A DNA stretch of 64,000 nt from Microbacteriaceae bacterium MWH-Ta3. Lineage in GTDB: Bacteria; Actinomycetota; Actinomycetes; Actinomycetales; Microbacteriaceae. The position numbers and the translations under genes are program-made. Under the pieces are notes generated by a model. That model searched no databases and was not told the DNA's origin. It worked only from the letters and a program-made list of their open reading frames with translations. The DNA lies in assembly GCA_003053925.1 (NCBI GenBank), contig QBKD01000001.1:744001-808000 (forward strand), given 5' to 3'. Below, one piece after another: positions 16,215 through 23,911 of this stretch. Each line of letters opens with the position of its first letter. The first letter of the stretch is position 1.

Positions 16215-18371
16215 ATGGCAAACATGCAAGGCGCTCCCACCAGTCAGGGAGATAACAAGACCGCGCTGCAACAGTACGGTGTGAACCTCACCGAGATCGC
16301 GAAGACGGGAAAGCTCGATCCCGTGATCGGCCGCGATGCGGAAATTCGTCGGATCACGCAGGTGCTGACTCGGCGTACCAAGAACAACCCGGTGTTGATC
16401 GGCGAGCCCGGCGTGGGTAAGACCGCGGTCGTCGAGGGCCTCGCCCAGCGCATTGTGTCGGGCGATGTTCCCGATTCGCTGAAAAACAAAGACCTGATTT
16501 CCCTCGACATCGCGGCACTCGTGGCCGGCGCGAAATACCGCGGCGAATTCGAAGAGCGCCTGAAGGCCGTTTTGCAGGAAATCAACGACTCCGAGGGCCG
16601 CGTCATTACGTTCATCGACGAGCTGCACACACTGATGGGCGCGGGCGGCGGCGAGGGTTCCGTGGCGGCGGCGAACATGCTGAAGCCCATGCTGGCGCGC
16701 GGCGAGCTGCGCCTGATTGGCGCGACGACGCTGGACGAATACCGCGAATTTATTGAAAAGGATGCGGCGCTGGAGCGCCGGTTCCAACAGGTCTATGTGG
16801 GCGAACCCAGTGTGGAGGACACGGTGGCGATTCTGCGTGGTCTGAAGGAACGCTACGAGGCGCACCACAAGGTGGTCATCGCCGACAGCGCTCTGGTGGC
16901 TGCCGCTACGCTCTCGAATCGCTACATCACCTCGCGCCAACTGCCCGACAAGGCGATTGACCTTGTCGACGAGGCCGCCAGCCGCTTGAAGATGGAGATC
17001 GAATCCTCGCCCATCGAGATCGACGAACTGAAGCGTGCCGTAGACCGCCTGATGATCGAGGAACTGGCGCTGAAGAAAGAGAAAGACGAGGCCTCGCGTG
17101 AGCGTCTGGCCAAGTTGCGCGTCGACCTCGAAGAGAAGCGTGCCGTCCTGGCCACGCTGAACGAGCGCTGGGCTGCCGAAAAGGCGTCGCTGCAGGGCGT
17201 GGGCGATCTGAAAACGAAGCTCAACGAAGCCCGTATCGAACTGGACCGCGCCATGCGCGAGGGCAACTACGAAAAGGCCGCGAAGCTGAACTACGAGACC
17301 ATTCCCGGGATCGAATCCAGTATCGAGCGCGCCGAATCGGCGGAACAGTCGGGCGACCGCATGGTCAACGACCAGGTCACGGAAGAGGACATCGCTGCGG
17401 TGGTGGCCGCTTGGACCGGCGTTCCCGTCGACCGCCTGACACAGGGCGAGACCGAGAAGCTACTGGGGCTCGAGCGCGAACTGGGCAAGCGCCTCGTTGG
17501 TCAAGTGGATGCCGTCAAGGCCGTCAGCGATGCGGTACGCCGCACGCGCGCCGGAATCTCGGACCCCAACCGCCCCACCGGCTCGTTCCTGTTCCTCGGC
17601 CCGACCGGCGTGGGCAAGACCGAACTGGCCAAGGCCCTGGCAGATTACCTGTTCGACGACGAGCGCTCCATGGTGCGCATCGACATGAGCGAATACGGCG
17701 AAAAGCACTCCGTCTCGCGGCTGATTGGTGCCCCTCCCGGATACATCGGATACGAGGCGGGCGGGCAGCTGACCGAGGCCGTGCGCCGTCGCCCCTACTC
17801 GGTGATTCTGCTGGACGAGGTGGAAAAGGCCCACCCCGAGGTCTTCGATATCTTGCTGCAAGTTCTGGACGACGGGCGACTGACCGATGGCCAGGGTCGC
17901 ACCGTGGACTTCCGGAACACCATCCTGATCCTGACCTCGAACTTGGGCTCGCACTTCCTTGTGGACCCGGATCTGGATTGGGATTCCAAGAAGGCCGCCG
18001 TTCACGAGACCGTGCGCCACGCGTTCAAGCCCGAGTTCATCAACCGCCTGGACGACATCGTGATCTTCTCGCCGCTGTCCAGCATCGACCTGGCCCAGAT
18101 TGTGGACATCACGGTGGATCGACTCGAGGCGCGCCTGAAGGAACGCCGGTTGGCCCTCGCTGTCACTCCCGATGCCCGCATGTGGCTGGCCGAACGCGGA
18201 TACGACGCCATTTATGGCGCCCGCCCGCTGCGCCGCCTGATGCAGCACGAGATTGATGACCGTTTGGCAACTGCCCTGATTGCCGGGAATATTCGCGACG
18301 GTCAGACCGTTGCAGTAGACGTTGCCCCCGATGGCGATTCGCTCGCCGTTTCCGCAGCACAGATTTCGTAA
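16215..18371 (+). CDS. clpB: ClpB-type disaggregase lacking the N-terminal domain
   Basis: 718-aa AAA+ protein with two ATPase domains: Walker A GEPGVGKT near residue 78 and GPTGVGKT near 462, arginine-finger region [13 protein letters not shown], a coiled-coil middle domain (about 280-400, [20 protein letters not shown]) and the Clp C-terminal domain. The middle domain and sequence identify ClpB rather than ClpC/ClpA. It starts directly before the first ATPase domain, so the roughly 140-residue mobile N domain is missing. The start at 16215 has AAGGAG 5 nt upstream; no N-domain-like sequence is encoded upstream in frame. Last gene of the HspR operon; rescues aggregated proteins with DnaK. 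Confidence 0.93.
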   Translation: MANMQGAPTSQGDNKTALQQYGVNLTEIAKTGKLDPVIGRDAEIRRITQVLTRRTKNNPVLIGEPGVGKTAVVEGLAQRIVSGDVPDSLKNKDLISLDIAALVAGAKYRGEFEERLKAVLQEINDSEGRVITFIDELHTLMGAGGGEGSVAAANMLKPMLARGELRLIGATTLDEYREFIEKDAALERRFQQVYVGEPSVEDTVAILRGLKERYEAHHKVVIADSALVAAATLSNRYITSRQLPDKAIDLVDEAASRLKMEIESSPIEIDELKRAVDRLMIEELALKKEKDEASRERLAKLRVDLEEKRAVLATLNERWAAEKASLQGVGDLKTKLNEARIELDRAMREGNYEKAAKLNYETIPGIESSIERAESAEQSGDRMVNDQVTEEDIAAVVAAWTGVPVDRLTQGETEKLLGLERELGKRLVGQVDAVKAVSDAVRRTRAGISDPNRPTGSFLFLGPTGVGKTELAKALADYLFDDERSMVRIDMSEYGEKHSVSRLIGAPPGYIGYEAGGQLTEAVRRRPYSVILLDEVEKAHPEVFDILLQVLDDGRLTDGQGRTVDFRNTILILTSNLGSHFLVDPDLDWDSKKAAVHETVRHAFKPEFINRLDDIVIFSPLSSIDLAQIVDITVDRLEARLKERRLALAVTPDARMWLAERGYDAIYGARPLRRLMQHEIDDRLATALIAGNIRDGQTVAVDVAPDGDSLAVSAAQIS

Positions 18372-18387
18372 ACCCAAGGAGAAAACT

Positions 18388-18954
18388 ATGAGCCGTACCG
18401 CCGTAACCGAAGCCCCCATCGTGGACCTTCTGGCCACCCGTTGGAGCCCCCGCTCGTACGACCCCACCGCGGTTCTGACGATCGACGACCTGCGTGCCTC
18501 GTTCGAGGCCGCCCGTTGGGCGCCTTCGGCAAACAACCTGCAGCCCTGGCAGTTCATCGTGGGCTTCCGCGGCGACGACACGTTCAACGCCATCGCCGGT
18601 GCCCTCGCGGGATACAACTCGGCATGGGCTCCGGATGCCGCCGCGCTGGTGGTGAACCTCGCCGAGGTCGTGACGGCCGACGGCAAGCCCAACACGTATG
18701 CCCAGTACGACCTGGGCCAGGCCGTGGCGCACTTCACCGTGCAGGCCACCGCCGACGGCTATTTCGTGCACCAGATGGGTGGCTATGACGCCGCCGCGAT
18801 CGCCGAGAAGCTGGGCGTCGAAAGCCCCTGGGAGGTCACCTCGGTGATGACCGTAGGCCCTCGCGGCGACGCCGACCGCCTGCCCGAGGGCGGCCTCTAT
18901 GAACGCGAGGTTGCTCCCCGCGTGCGCAAGCCCCTGGACGAGGTCGTTCGCTAA
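18388..18954 (+). CDS. Nitroreductase family protein
   Basis: 188-aa FMN-dependent nitroreductase-fold protein. The N-terminal TRWSPRSYDPT provides the phosphate-binding Arg-Ser-x-Arg-like cluster, and AARWAPSANNLQPWQFIVG is the FMN-binding signature. AAGGAG lies before the ATG. It is 16 nt after clpB, so it may be read with the heat-shock operon. Substrate unknown (quinones, nitro compounds or flavin reduction). Confidence 0.88.
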   Translation: MSRTAVTEAPIVDLLATRWSPRSYDPTAVLTIDDLRASFEAARWAPSANNLQPWQFIVGFRGDDTFNAIAGALAGYNSAWAPDAAALVVNLAEVVTADGKPNTYAQYDLGQAVAHFTVQATADGYFVHQMGGYDAAAIAEKLGVESPWEVTSVMTVGPRGDADRLPEGGLYEREVAPRVRKPLDEVVR

Positions 18955-18997
18955 CACGACACGCGTCACCGAGGCGCCGCCCTCGATTCGCTTCACT

Positions 18998-19034
18998 CAC
19001 GTGCCCGCTGCCGAAGTTCGGTGGCGGGCACGTG
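18998..19034. terminator. Long hairpin terminator
   Basis: CACGTGCCCGC (18998-19008) pairs with GCGGGCACGTG (19024-19034), and the inner CCGAA/TTCGG extends the stem with two G-T pairs between. It stands 44 nt after the nitroreductase and likely ends the dnaK-clpB-nitroreductase transcript. Confidence 0.75.
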
Positions 19035-19168
19035 TGTGTTGGCGGGGCATTCGTGACGATCGCGAGGAGCCATGCGGCAATATCGTCGACACCGTGGACG
19101 GCGGGAATCGATAGGCTTTGGTCGCCCGCTTTTCGCGGGTACACCCGCGACCGAAGGAGCAGCGCCTC

Positions 19169-19417
19169 ATGACGTTCAACCCGGCCGGTGCCTCGATTCC
19201 CTCACTGTTTGACTGCGATCTGGAACAGCTTCGCCGGCGCATGCAGGAGCTAGATACCCTGGCCCAAGCGCTGGAGGGCGGATGGCCTGAAGCCTCCGAA
19301 CTTCATGACCGCGCCTTTGCGCTGGGCGGCACAGACGACGACGCGTGGAACGACTATCACGCGGTGCGCAACGAATACGACCGCCGGGCCGCCGAGGAGT
19401 TTGATCTGGGGCAGTAG
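19169..19417 (+). CDS. Hypothetical protein, 82 aa
   Basis: Small acidic, mostly helical protein of unknown function, with no signal peptide. Sequence shows paired helices (LEQLRRRMQELDTLAQALEG; WNDYHAVRNEYDRRAAEEF). The ATG at 19169 follows AAGGAG by 9 nt, and TAGGCT about 50 nt upstream could be the -10 box. Codon use agrees with neighbouring genes, so it is probably real. Confidence 0.62.
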   Translation: MTFNPAGASIPSLFDCDLEQLRRRMQELDTLAQALEGGWPEASELHDRAFALGGTDDDAWNDYHAVRNEYDRRAAEEFDLGQ

Positions 19418-19507
19418 CTAGTCGACGCAATTTGGCCTCCACGCCGATGTCGAGGAATTAGCTAGCATGAGGGAAATGTCTGTTCTATTCGCGACGAAGG
19501 ATTTTCC

Positions 19508-20440
19508 ATGAAGCTCGGCAAATTGCGCACGGTTGATATCCGCTCCGTCTGGCCCGACGAGGCACGCGACTTCACACCATGGCTATTGGCCAACACCGAT
19601 GAGCTGTCGCAGGCATTGGGGCTTGACCTGGATCTTCACCGCGCAGAACATGCCGTGGGCAACTACTCGCTCGACCTTATTGGCACAATTGCCGAATCAG
19701 AAGAGGTTGTGATTGTCGAGAATCAGTTGGAACAAAGCGACCACCGGCATCTTGGCCAGTTGATGACCTATGCGGGTGGAACCAATGCCAGCTACATCAT
19801 CTGGATATCGACGAACTTCCGCGAAGAACATTTAAGCGCCGTGCGGTGGTTAAACGACGGAACCGTGGAAGGAATTCGGTTTTTCGCCGTCGAAGTTTCT
19901 GCGGTGCAGATCGATGATTCCATCGCCGCACCACACTTTACGGTCGTTGCCCAGCCCAATGAATGGCAAAAACAAACGCGTGCGAAAGCTAATGACGCAA
20001 TTATTGGCGAACGCGGCCAACAACAGAAGGAATTCTGGAACCTTTACCTTCAGCGCATTCGCGAAGCACATCCGGACTGGACCAATGCGAAGAATGGCCA
20101 GCCTCAAAATTGGTACGCGTTGTCAACGGGAATCAGTAGCATCAGCTTCACGTCGTTCTTCAGCAAAGGCGGCGAACTTGTCGCTCGACTTGCCTTTACT
20201 TCGTCAGATGGCGAACTTAATCAAGATCGTTTCGAACGTTTTGAGAACCGCCGCCAAAATATCGAGGCACTATTCGGCCATGAGTTGGAGTGGGATGATT
20301 CGCGCAAACACTGCAGCATTTCTGTCCGCACTCCCGGCGCCTTCGGCGATAGTGCCGATTGGGAACAGCAGATTCGGTGGTTCATTATGCAACACGAACG
20401 ATTCCGTGAAGCCTTCGGGCAGGTGCGTGCGCAACTGTAG
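19508..20440 (+). CDS. DUF4268 protein with PD-(D/E)XK nuclease-like N-terminus
   Basis: 310-aa protein. The N-terminal half (residues 40-120) contains NYSLDLIGTI, EEVVIVENQLEQSDHRHLGQ and LMTYAGG, the layout of a restriction-endonuclease-like fold with Asp and Glu separated by a beta hairpin. The C-terminal half (about 180-310) is the DUF4268 type. Such proteins often sit in defence or mobile regions. The gene looks less G+C-rich than the chromosomal genes before it and is followed directly by a tRNA-like 3' end and the integrase element, so it is probably acquired DNA. No partner gene on this strand; role unproven. Confidence 0.75.
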   Translation: MKLGKLRTVDIRSVWPDEARDFTPWLLANTDELSQALGLDLDLHRAEHAVGNYSLDLIGTIAESEEVVIVENQLEQSDHRHLGQLMTYAGGTNASYIIWISTNFREEHLSAVRWLNDGTVEGIRFFAVEVSAVQIDDSIAAPHFTVVAQPNEWQKQTRAKANDAIIGERGQQQKEFWNLYLQRIREAHPDWTNAKNGQPQNWYALSTGISSISFTSFFSKGGELVARLAFTSSDGELNQDRFERFENRRQNIEALFGHELEWDDSRKHCSISVRTPGAFGDSADWEQQIRWFIMQHERFREAFGQVRAQL

Positions 20441-20450
20441 CTCCACGTAA

Positions 20451-20494
20451 CTGCGGATCAGAAGGTAGGGGGGTTCGAATCCTCTATTCTCCGC
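20451..20494 (+). other. Partial tRNA-like 3' end (possible integration target)
   Basis: The stretch contains ATCAGAAGG, GGTTCGAATCC (a standard T-arm with TTCGAAT loop) and the acceptor-like CTATTCTCCG with a G at the discriminator position. I cannot find a matching 5' acceptor (GGAGAAT) or D-arm upstream, and the 5' T-stem pairs poorly, so this is a fragment or decayed tRNA. tRNA 3' ends are classic targets of tyrosine recombinases, and the integrase gene follows 160 bp later. Confidence 0.5.
20486..20494 (+). repeat. Candidate attL core
   Basis: ATTCTCCGC, at the acceptor end of the tRNA-like fragment. The same 9 bp recur at 31054-31062; counting flanks, 13 of 17 positions agree. Confidence 0.42.
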
Positions 20495-20499
20495 GGCCG

Positions 20500-20523
20500 C
20501 GATTTGGACAGAAATCCAAATCG
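20500..20523. repeat. Perfect hairpin next to attL
   Basis: CGATTTGGA (20500-20508) and TCCAAATCG (20515-20523) form a 9-bp stem with a CAGAAA loop. It may be part of the recombination site or a weak terminator. Confidence 0.5.
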
Positions 20524-20528
20524 AAGCA

Positions 20529-20568
20529 AAACGCCTAAACCCCTTTACTCATTGGGGTTTAGGCGTTT
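20529..20568. terminator. Bidirectional hairpin terminator
   Basis: A perfect 15-bp stem, AAACGCCTAAACCCC (20529-20543) with its complement (20554-20568), around a 10-nt loop, ending in TTT followed by TCTC. It insulates the integrase from upstream transcription. Confidence 0.75.
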
Positions 20569-20603
20569 CTCATTCTCCCTGTCCAAACTCTCAAAGTGCA
20601 GCC

Positions 20604-20637
20604 TTGCTCAGTTTGCTTAGTTTCTTGCTACTTATTC
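20604..20637 (+). repeat. Direct repeats, putative integrase arm sites
   Basis: TTGCTCAGT (20604-20612), TTGCTTAGT (20613-20621) and TTGCTACTT (20625-20633, extending to TTGCTACTTATTC at 20637) are three near-tandem copies. The last recurs exactly near the other end of the element. They overlap the integrase promoter, so binding could also autoregulate it. Confidence 0.55.
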
Positions 20638-20652
20638 CCTATAGTGAGATGT

Positions 20653-22086
20653 ATGGGGCGAAGAACGAATGATGAACTTTGGGCAGCAAAAACAGCGCCA
20701 AAGAAACGGGGTGAGGGTTCGGTCTTCCTCGTCCGACCAAAGGACGGAACAGAGCCGTTTTATCGAGCGACCAGAACAATCAGTTGGGATGCGAAGGCGC
20801 GCAGGTCGAAACAGATAACTGGCTCAGGGCAAACTCCAGAGGAAGCGATCCAACGTCGCGAACTGAACTACCTTCGCCACCTTGCCAAGTTGGGCATCGC
20901 TCCTGAGCAAGATGTGCCCCTGAAGAAGGGCGAAAAAGAGCACTTCTTCCAGGATGTCGCCGACGAATGGTTCCGCTGGAAGAAAAGCCTGGACGAAGAG
21001 AGCAAGGGGATTGCTCCCTCCACAGCAAAGCAATACGAAACTTTGATCCGGCTCTACATCCATGATTCAAGATTGGGCAGAATGCCCATCAGAAGCATCA
21101 CAAGGGTAGACGTGAGGGACTTCTTCTCGGACTTGAAGCAACTGCAGCGTGACGGTCTCGTAAAAGACGATTTTGGAAAAGTAGTTGGACGCCAGCAAGT
21201 GCCAAAACTCGGACTCAGCAACAGGCGAGCGATCTACGGCATAGTCTCCATGATTTTCAAATACTCTATGGTCGAAAAGGAGTACATTTTCGCCAACCCC
21301 GCCTACGGCCTGGAGCCACCGCCAAAGCCCAAGGTCAAAAAGGATGCTGAGGTTCTCGAGAAGAAGAAGTATGTCGCGAAGAATCTTGCACTCTATCTGA
21401 AAGGCCGTCCAGACGAGTTGCGCTGGATTTTCGCGATGGCTACTGGATGCCGACAATCGGAAGTTTTGGGACTCACTTGGGATTGCTTCAGTTACACACT
21501 TGAGGCACAAACTGATACTCCCAGAGTCATAATCAAGCAACAACTACAGCCTGATTTTGTGGGCAAACAAAAGAAGACCTGGGTCATTGACGACAGAACG
21601 AAATCTGAAAATAGCCATCGAATCATTCCGCTAGACAAAAGGCTCGTCGAACTCATCCGTGAGCATAAGAAACAACAAAATGAGTGGAAGAAATCTGAGA
21701 AGTGGGATCCCATGCCTGGCAAAGGGATGAACAACCTGGTTTTCACTCTGCCCAATGGACACCCAATCACCCACCAACGTGACAACAAGCGCTGGAGGCA
21801 ACTTCTTCAGGAGTTCAATCTTCCTTACATTCCCCTACATTCACTGCGGCACTTTGCGGCGTCAATGATGATTGCGAACGGAGCAAACATCAACGCAGTC
21901 TCCTCGATTCTGGGGCACGGCTCCGTGAGCATCACGCGAGCCGTTTACATTCACGATGACTTGCGCCCGATGGTCGCACCTATGAAAGGCTTGCTCGACA
22001 CACTCTTCCGAGATAGGGACCGGGGATTTATTGAGGAGTGGGACGAAAATGGCCCACTCCCCAAAGATCAAAAACCCGAAAGTTAG
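20653..22086 (+). CDS. Tyrosine recombinase (phage-type integrase)
   Basis: 477-aa site-specific recombinase. Residues about 20-75 form an arm-binding-like N-terminal domain, about 95-215 the SAM-like core-binding domain, and the catalytic domain follows with Arg in MATGCRQSEVLGLTW, HSLRHFAASMM (His-x-x-Arg) and the final Tyr in SITRAVYIHDD. The start at 20653 is chosen because TATAGT (20640-20645) is 7 nt upstream (leaderless) and earlier sequence does not resemble the family. It integrates and excises the element. It overlaps the convergent downstream gene at the stop codons. Confidence 0.93.
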   Translation: MGRRTNDELWAAKTAPKKRGEGSVFLVRPKDGTEPFYRATRTISWDAKARRSKQITGSGQTPEEAIQRRELNYLRHLAKLGIAPEQDVPLKKGEKEHFFQDVADEWFRWKKSLDEESKGIAPSTAKQYETLIRLYIHDSRLGRMPIRSITRVDVRDFFSDLKQLQRDGLVKDDFGKVVGRQQVPKLGLSNRRAIYGIVSMIFKYSMVEKEYIFANPAYGLEPPPKPKVKKDAEVLEKKKYVAKNLALYLKGRPDELRWIFAMATGCRQSEVLGLTWDCFSYTLEAQTDTPRVIIKQQLQPDFVGKQKKTWVIDDRTKSENSHRIIPLDKRLVELIREHKKQQNEWKKSEKWDPMPGKGMNNLVFTLPNGHPITHQRDNKRWRQLLQEFNLPYIPLHSLRHFAASMMIANGANINAVSSILGHGSVSITRAVYIHDDLRPMVAPMKGLLDTLFRDRDRGFIEEWDENGPLPKDQKPES

Positions 22087-22535
22087 AACGGGTTTTCGGC
22101 TTCACTTTCCTCGACAGCCCTTTGCGTCAAAGACCGCTCTTGAGATTTTCGATACCTGACTTTTGCCGCGTTCGAGGCGTGCTCAAATCGCTCTCGCTTG
22201 GCCGCCAGGGAACTTGCGACACCAACTAGCCAACCGTCCCTGCCACCTCTAGACTCTGGGGCCCAAAGCCCTACCGAGCACAAGGCCTCAGCGGCAGCCA
22301 ACTTTGACTCTTTAGTTCCCGGGATTAGAGATCGAAGCACTTCATTTCGACTAACCCAATCTTCATCTTTTGAGAGACACGCTGCTAAAGCCGCAACCAT
22401 GAGGCCAGCCGCAGCCAGCGTTAGATTCTCGTCTTCGATATCGGCAAAGGCCTCGTCGCGTCCGAAATCAAGTGAGATTGGAACCCATCCAACGGTTGGG
22501 GTATTCAACTCTCTAACAACAGGTGATTCAGTCAT
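22083..22535 (-). CDS. Phage-type winged-helix-like protein, 150 aa
   Basis: 150-aa protein. The core LTLAAAGLMVAALAACLSKD, then VSRNEVLRSLIPG and AAAEALCSVGLWAPE, then a basic end KRERFEHASNAAKVRYRKS, resembles the small helical domain seen in phage replisome-organiser-like and related hypothetical proteins. This is a by-eye resemblance. The start at 22535 has GGAG upstream. A perfect 12-bp inverted repeat lies 11 nt before the start and may be its operator. Convergent with the integrase, overlapping at the stop codons. Probably an element maintenance or replication function. Confidence 0.55.
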   Translation of the reverse strand: MTESPVVRELNTPTVGWVPISLDFGRDEAFADIEDENLTLAAAGLMVAALAACLSKDEDWVSRNEVLRSLIPGTKESKLAAAEALCSVGLWAPESRGGRDGWLVGVASSLAAKRERFEHASNAAKVRYRKSQERSLTQRAVEESEAENPF

Positions 22536-22545
22536 TTTCCACTCC

Positions 22546-22573
22546 ATTTCTGTCCACTTCTGTGGACAGAAAT
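22546..22573. promoter_or_regulatory. 12-bp inverted repeat before the 150-aa gene
   Basis: ATTTCTGTCCAC (22546-22557) and GTGGACAGAAAT (22562-22573) with a TTCT loop. It ends next to the SD sequence of the gene starting at 22535, so it could be a repressor site or an mRNA hairpin that affects ribosome access. Confidence 0.6.
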
Positions 22574-22785
22574 GCCATCGGCTAGGCAAACGTTTCGGTC
22601 GTCAGCCCTCATCGAGAGCAATGCTCGAGCAGATCGCGGGCGCTGCCAACAAACAAACAAATAAACCAAATGAAGAAATCTAGGGATAAATCACGGAAGG
22701 AAATCAAGATTTGTTCGCTCATTTCTTCGAAATCGAGCGATGACTAAAAACCCTGACGATAAAAGTTTGAGCGGAAGGAAGTCAG

Positions 22786-22829
22786 CCCTGAAAACCCTGA
22801 CCGGCTTTAGCCTGTCAGGGTTTTCAGGG
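22786..22829. terminator. 16-bp stem hairpin, likely terminator
   Basis: CCCTGAAAACCCTGAC (22786-22801) pairs perfectly with its complement at 22814-22829; the loop contains a further GGC/GCC pair. It stands 24 nt beyond the stop of the minus-strand 174-aa gene and would end its transcript. Confidence 0.75.
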
Positions 22830-22853
22830 TGACGGTGGGATATGAAATAACCC

Positions 22854-23378
22854 CTAAATGGCTAAAAGCCATGACATCCGGCCCTCTAGGCGCTCTCCGA
22901 TAGCGGATCTCCACGCACGATCGTCAAGGCTTGACAGATGAGATTCTTTTGTGCGACAGAAAAAGAAGCCTGTGTTGAGTGGTATGGCACAAATCTCGCG
23001 CTCTCGCTCTAACTCGATAACGAAAGTTTCCAACTCTTGAAGATGGATATCAGTCGCTAGGTATTTGTAGAACTTGACCAGATCCACATGGATAGGCAGT
23101 AAATCCAGCCCAAGGGTGGATCGACGACCCCAGATGCCGAGTCCTCTTTTGGTAATCGCATCAATCAGGCTTTCTCCCGCATCTAGAGTGAGGGATTTAG
23201 CGATTTCCACGTAGTGTTCTCGCGAGATTGAATGGTGTTCTAGCAGGCCCTTGTGAACGGCGTAAATACTGTCCCACTCGAGAGCCGCGACCACTTGTCT
23301 TTGCTCGACTGAAATGTCTGTCTCGTGTGGTTCGGGATGAATAAGGGCGAGTCTACCTGACGTGTTGATTGTTGGCAT
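22854..23378 (-). CDS. Hypothetical protein of the integrative element, 174 aa
   Basis: Not recognised. TAAAGGAG lies 4 nt before the ATG, so the start is well supported. The protein is mixed alpha/beta with no signal peptide or membrane span; segments include VAALEWDSIYAVHKGLLEHH, HVDLVKFYKYLATDIHLQEL and a C-terminal LEGRMSWLLAI. Terminator hairpin downstream at 22786-22829. It is transcribed away from the hsd genes and may serve element regulation or defence; nothing in the sequence decides this. Confidence 0.65.
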   Translation of the reverse strand: MPTINTSGRLALIHPEPHETDISVEQRQVVAALEWDSIYAVHKGLLEHHSISREHYVEIAKSLTLDAGESLIDAITKRGLGIWGRRSTLGLDLLPIHVDLVKFYKYLATDIHLQELETFVIELEREREICAIPLNTGFFFCRTKESHLSSLDDRAWRSAIGERLEGRMSWLLAI

Positions 23379-23468
23379 TTTGCTCCTTTATAAAGGAGGC
23401 AGTTTGCTTGGGTTTCAGGCCGAGGCTTCGGCTTTACGGGTTCTGCTTTCTGTCTCAGTTGGTCTGTG

Positions 23469-23789
23469 ATGGTTCATTTATACAAAAGGCCACTGACATT
23501 TATTCGTGCCGATATCCAGCCCATGAGCAAACTATTCAGACTTTTAGCGGGGCTCTTCTTCAGAGGAGTAAAACCTGAGGAACTCCTCCCTGACCGTTTT
23601 CCGGGGAAGAAACCTCCAACGGCTGCTCCCTCGATACCCAACCGTCCAAAAGTGGATTCTTCCGCATCTGGGAATCAGCAGATTCTTAGGCACTACAAGT
23701 CTTTTCGTCGTCACTACCCCAATGGCTACAAAATCAAGCGTGACGGGCGAGATTGGCTCAACGATGTCGACTCAACAGACAATGGATGA
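23469..23789 (+). CDS. Possible small protein, 106 aa
   Basis: Open frame with a basic product (MVHLYKRPLTFIRADIQPMS at the start, FRRHYPNGYKIKRDGRDWL near the end). There is no convincing SD at the first ATG, and an internal ATG at 23523 also lacks one. No family resemblance. Lys/Arg and aromatic residues in the last third look protein-like, hence the listing, but it may be chance. Confidence 0.3.
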   Translation: MVHLYKRPLTFIRADIQPMSKLFRLLAGLFFRGVKPEELLPDRFPGKKPPTAAPSIPNRPKVDSSASGNQQILRHYKSFRRHYPNGYKIKRDGRDWLNDVDSTDNG

Positions 23790-23825
23790 AAAAGATGACG
23801 GTAGGGCAACCTAAACTTGAAACGC

Positions 23826-23840
23826 GTCCAGATTCTGGAC
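23826..23840. promoter_or_regulatory. Inverted repeat in the hsdM leader
   Basis: GTCCAG, ATT, CTGGAC: perfect 6-bp arms. It begins 8 nt after a TAAACT -10-like box (23812-23817), so it would cover the transcription start of hsdMSR. Possible operator delaying restriction after entry into a new host; inferred from place only. Confidence 0.42.
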
Positions 23841-23911
23841 ATGGGGGTGGGTATGTCTGTTGCATCTATGGAGATGCCCGCTCAAAATCCGGTTGTTATT
23901 TAGGAGTTTGA

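Larger units (their letters stand above)
22536..22853. other. Gene-free region with inverted repeats
   Basis: 318 bp without a supported gene. It holds the 22546-22573 inverted repeat, an imperfect palindrome centred on TTCGAA (22715-22740, arms TCGCTC/GAGCGA), an AACCCTGAC copy at 22749-22757, and the long hairpin at 22786-22829. It must also contain the promoter of the 150-aa gene. No ORF with an SD was found. Confidence 0.6.
23379..23911. other. Region between divergent element genes
   Basis: 533 bp upstream of hsdM. It contains one weak plus-strand ORF (23469-23789), a -10-like TAAACT at 23812-23817 and the inverted repeat 23826-23840. Otherwise nothing could be assigned. Confidence 0.5.

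Noticed and set aside
20451-20494. Complete tRNA gene
   Set aside because: Only the T-arm and acceptor 3' strand are present; no matching 5' acceptor strand, D-arm or anticodon stem is found, so it is listed as a fragment.
22749-22829. CRISPR-like array of CCCTGA repeats
   Set aside because: The repeats are short, irregular and partly inverted; they form a hairpin rather than a repeat-spacer array, and no cas genes are present.
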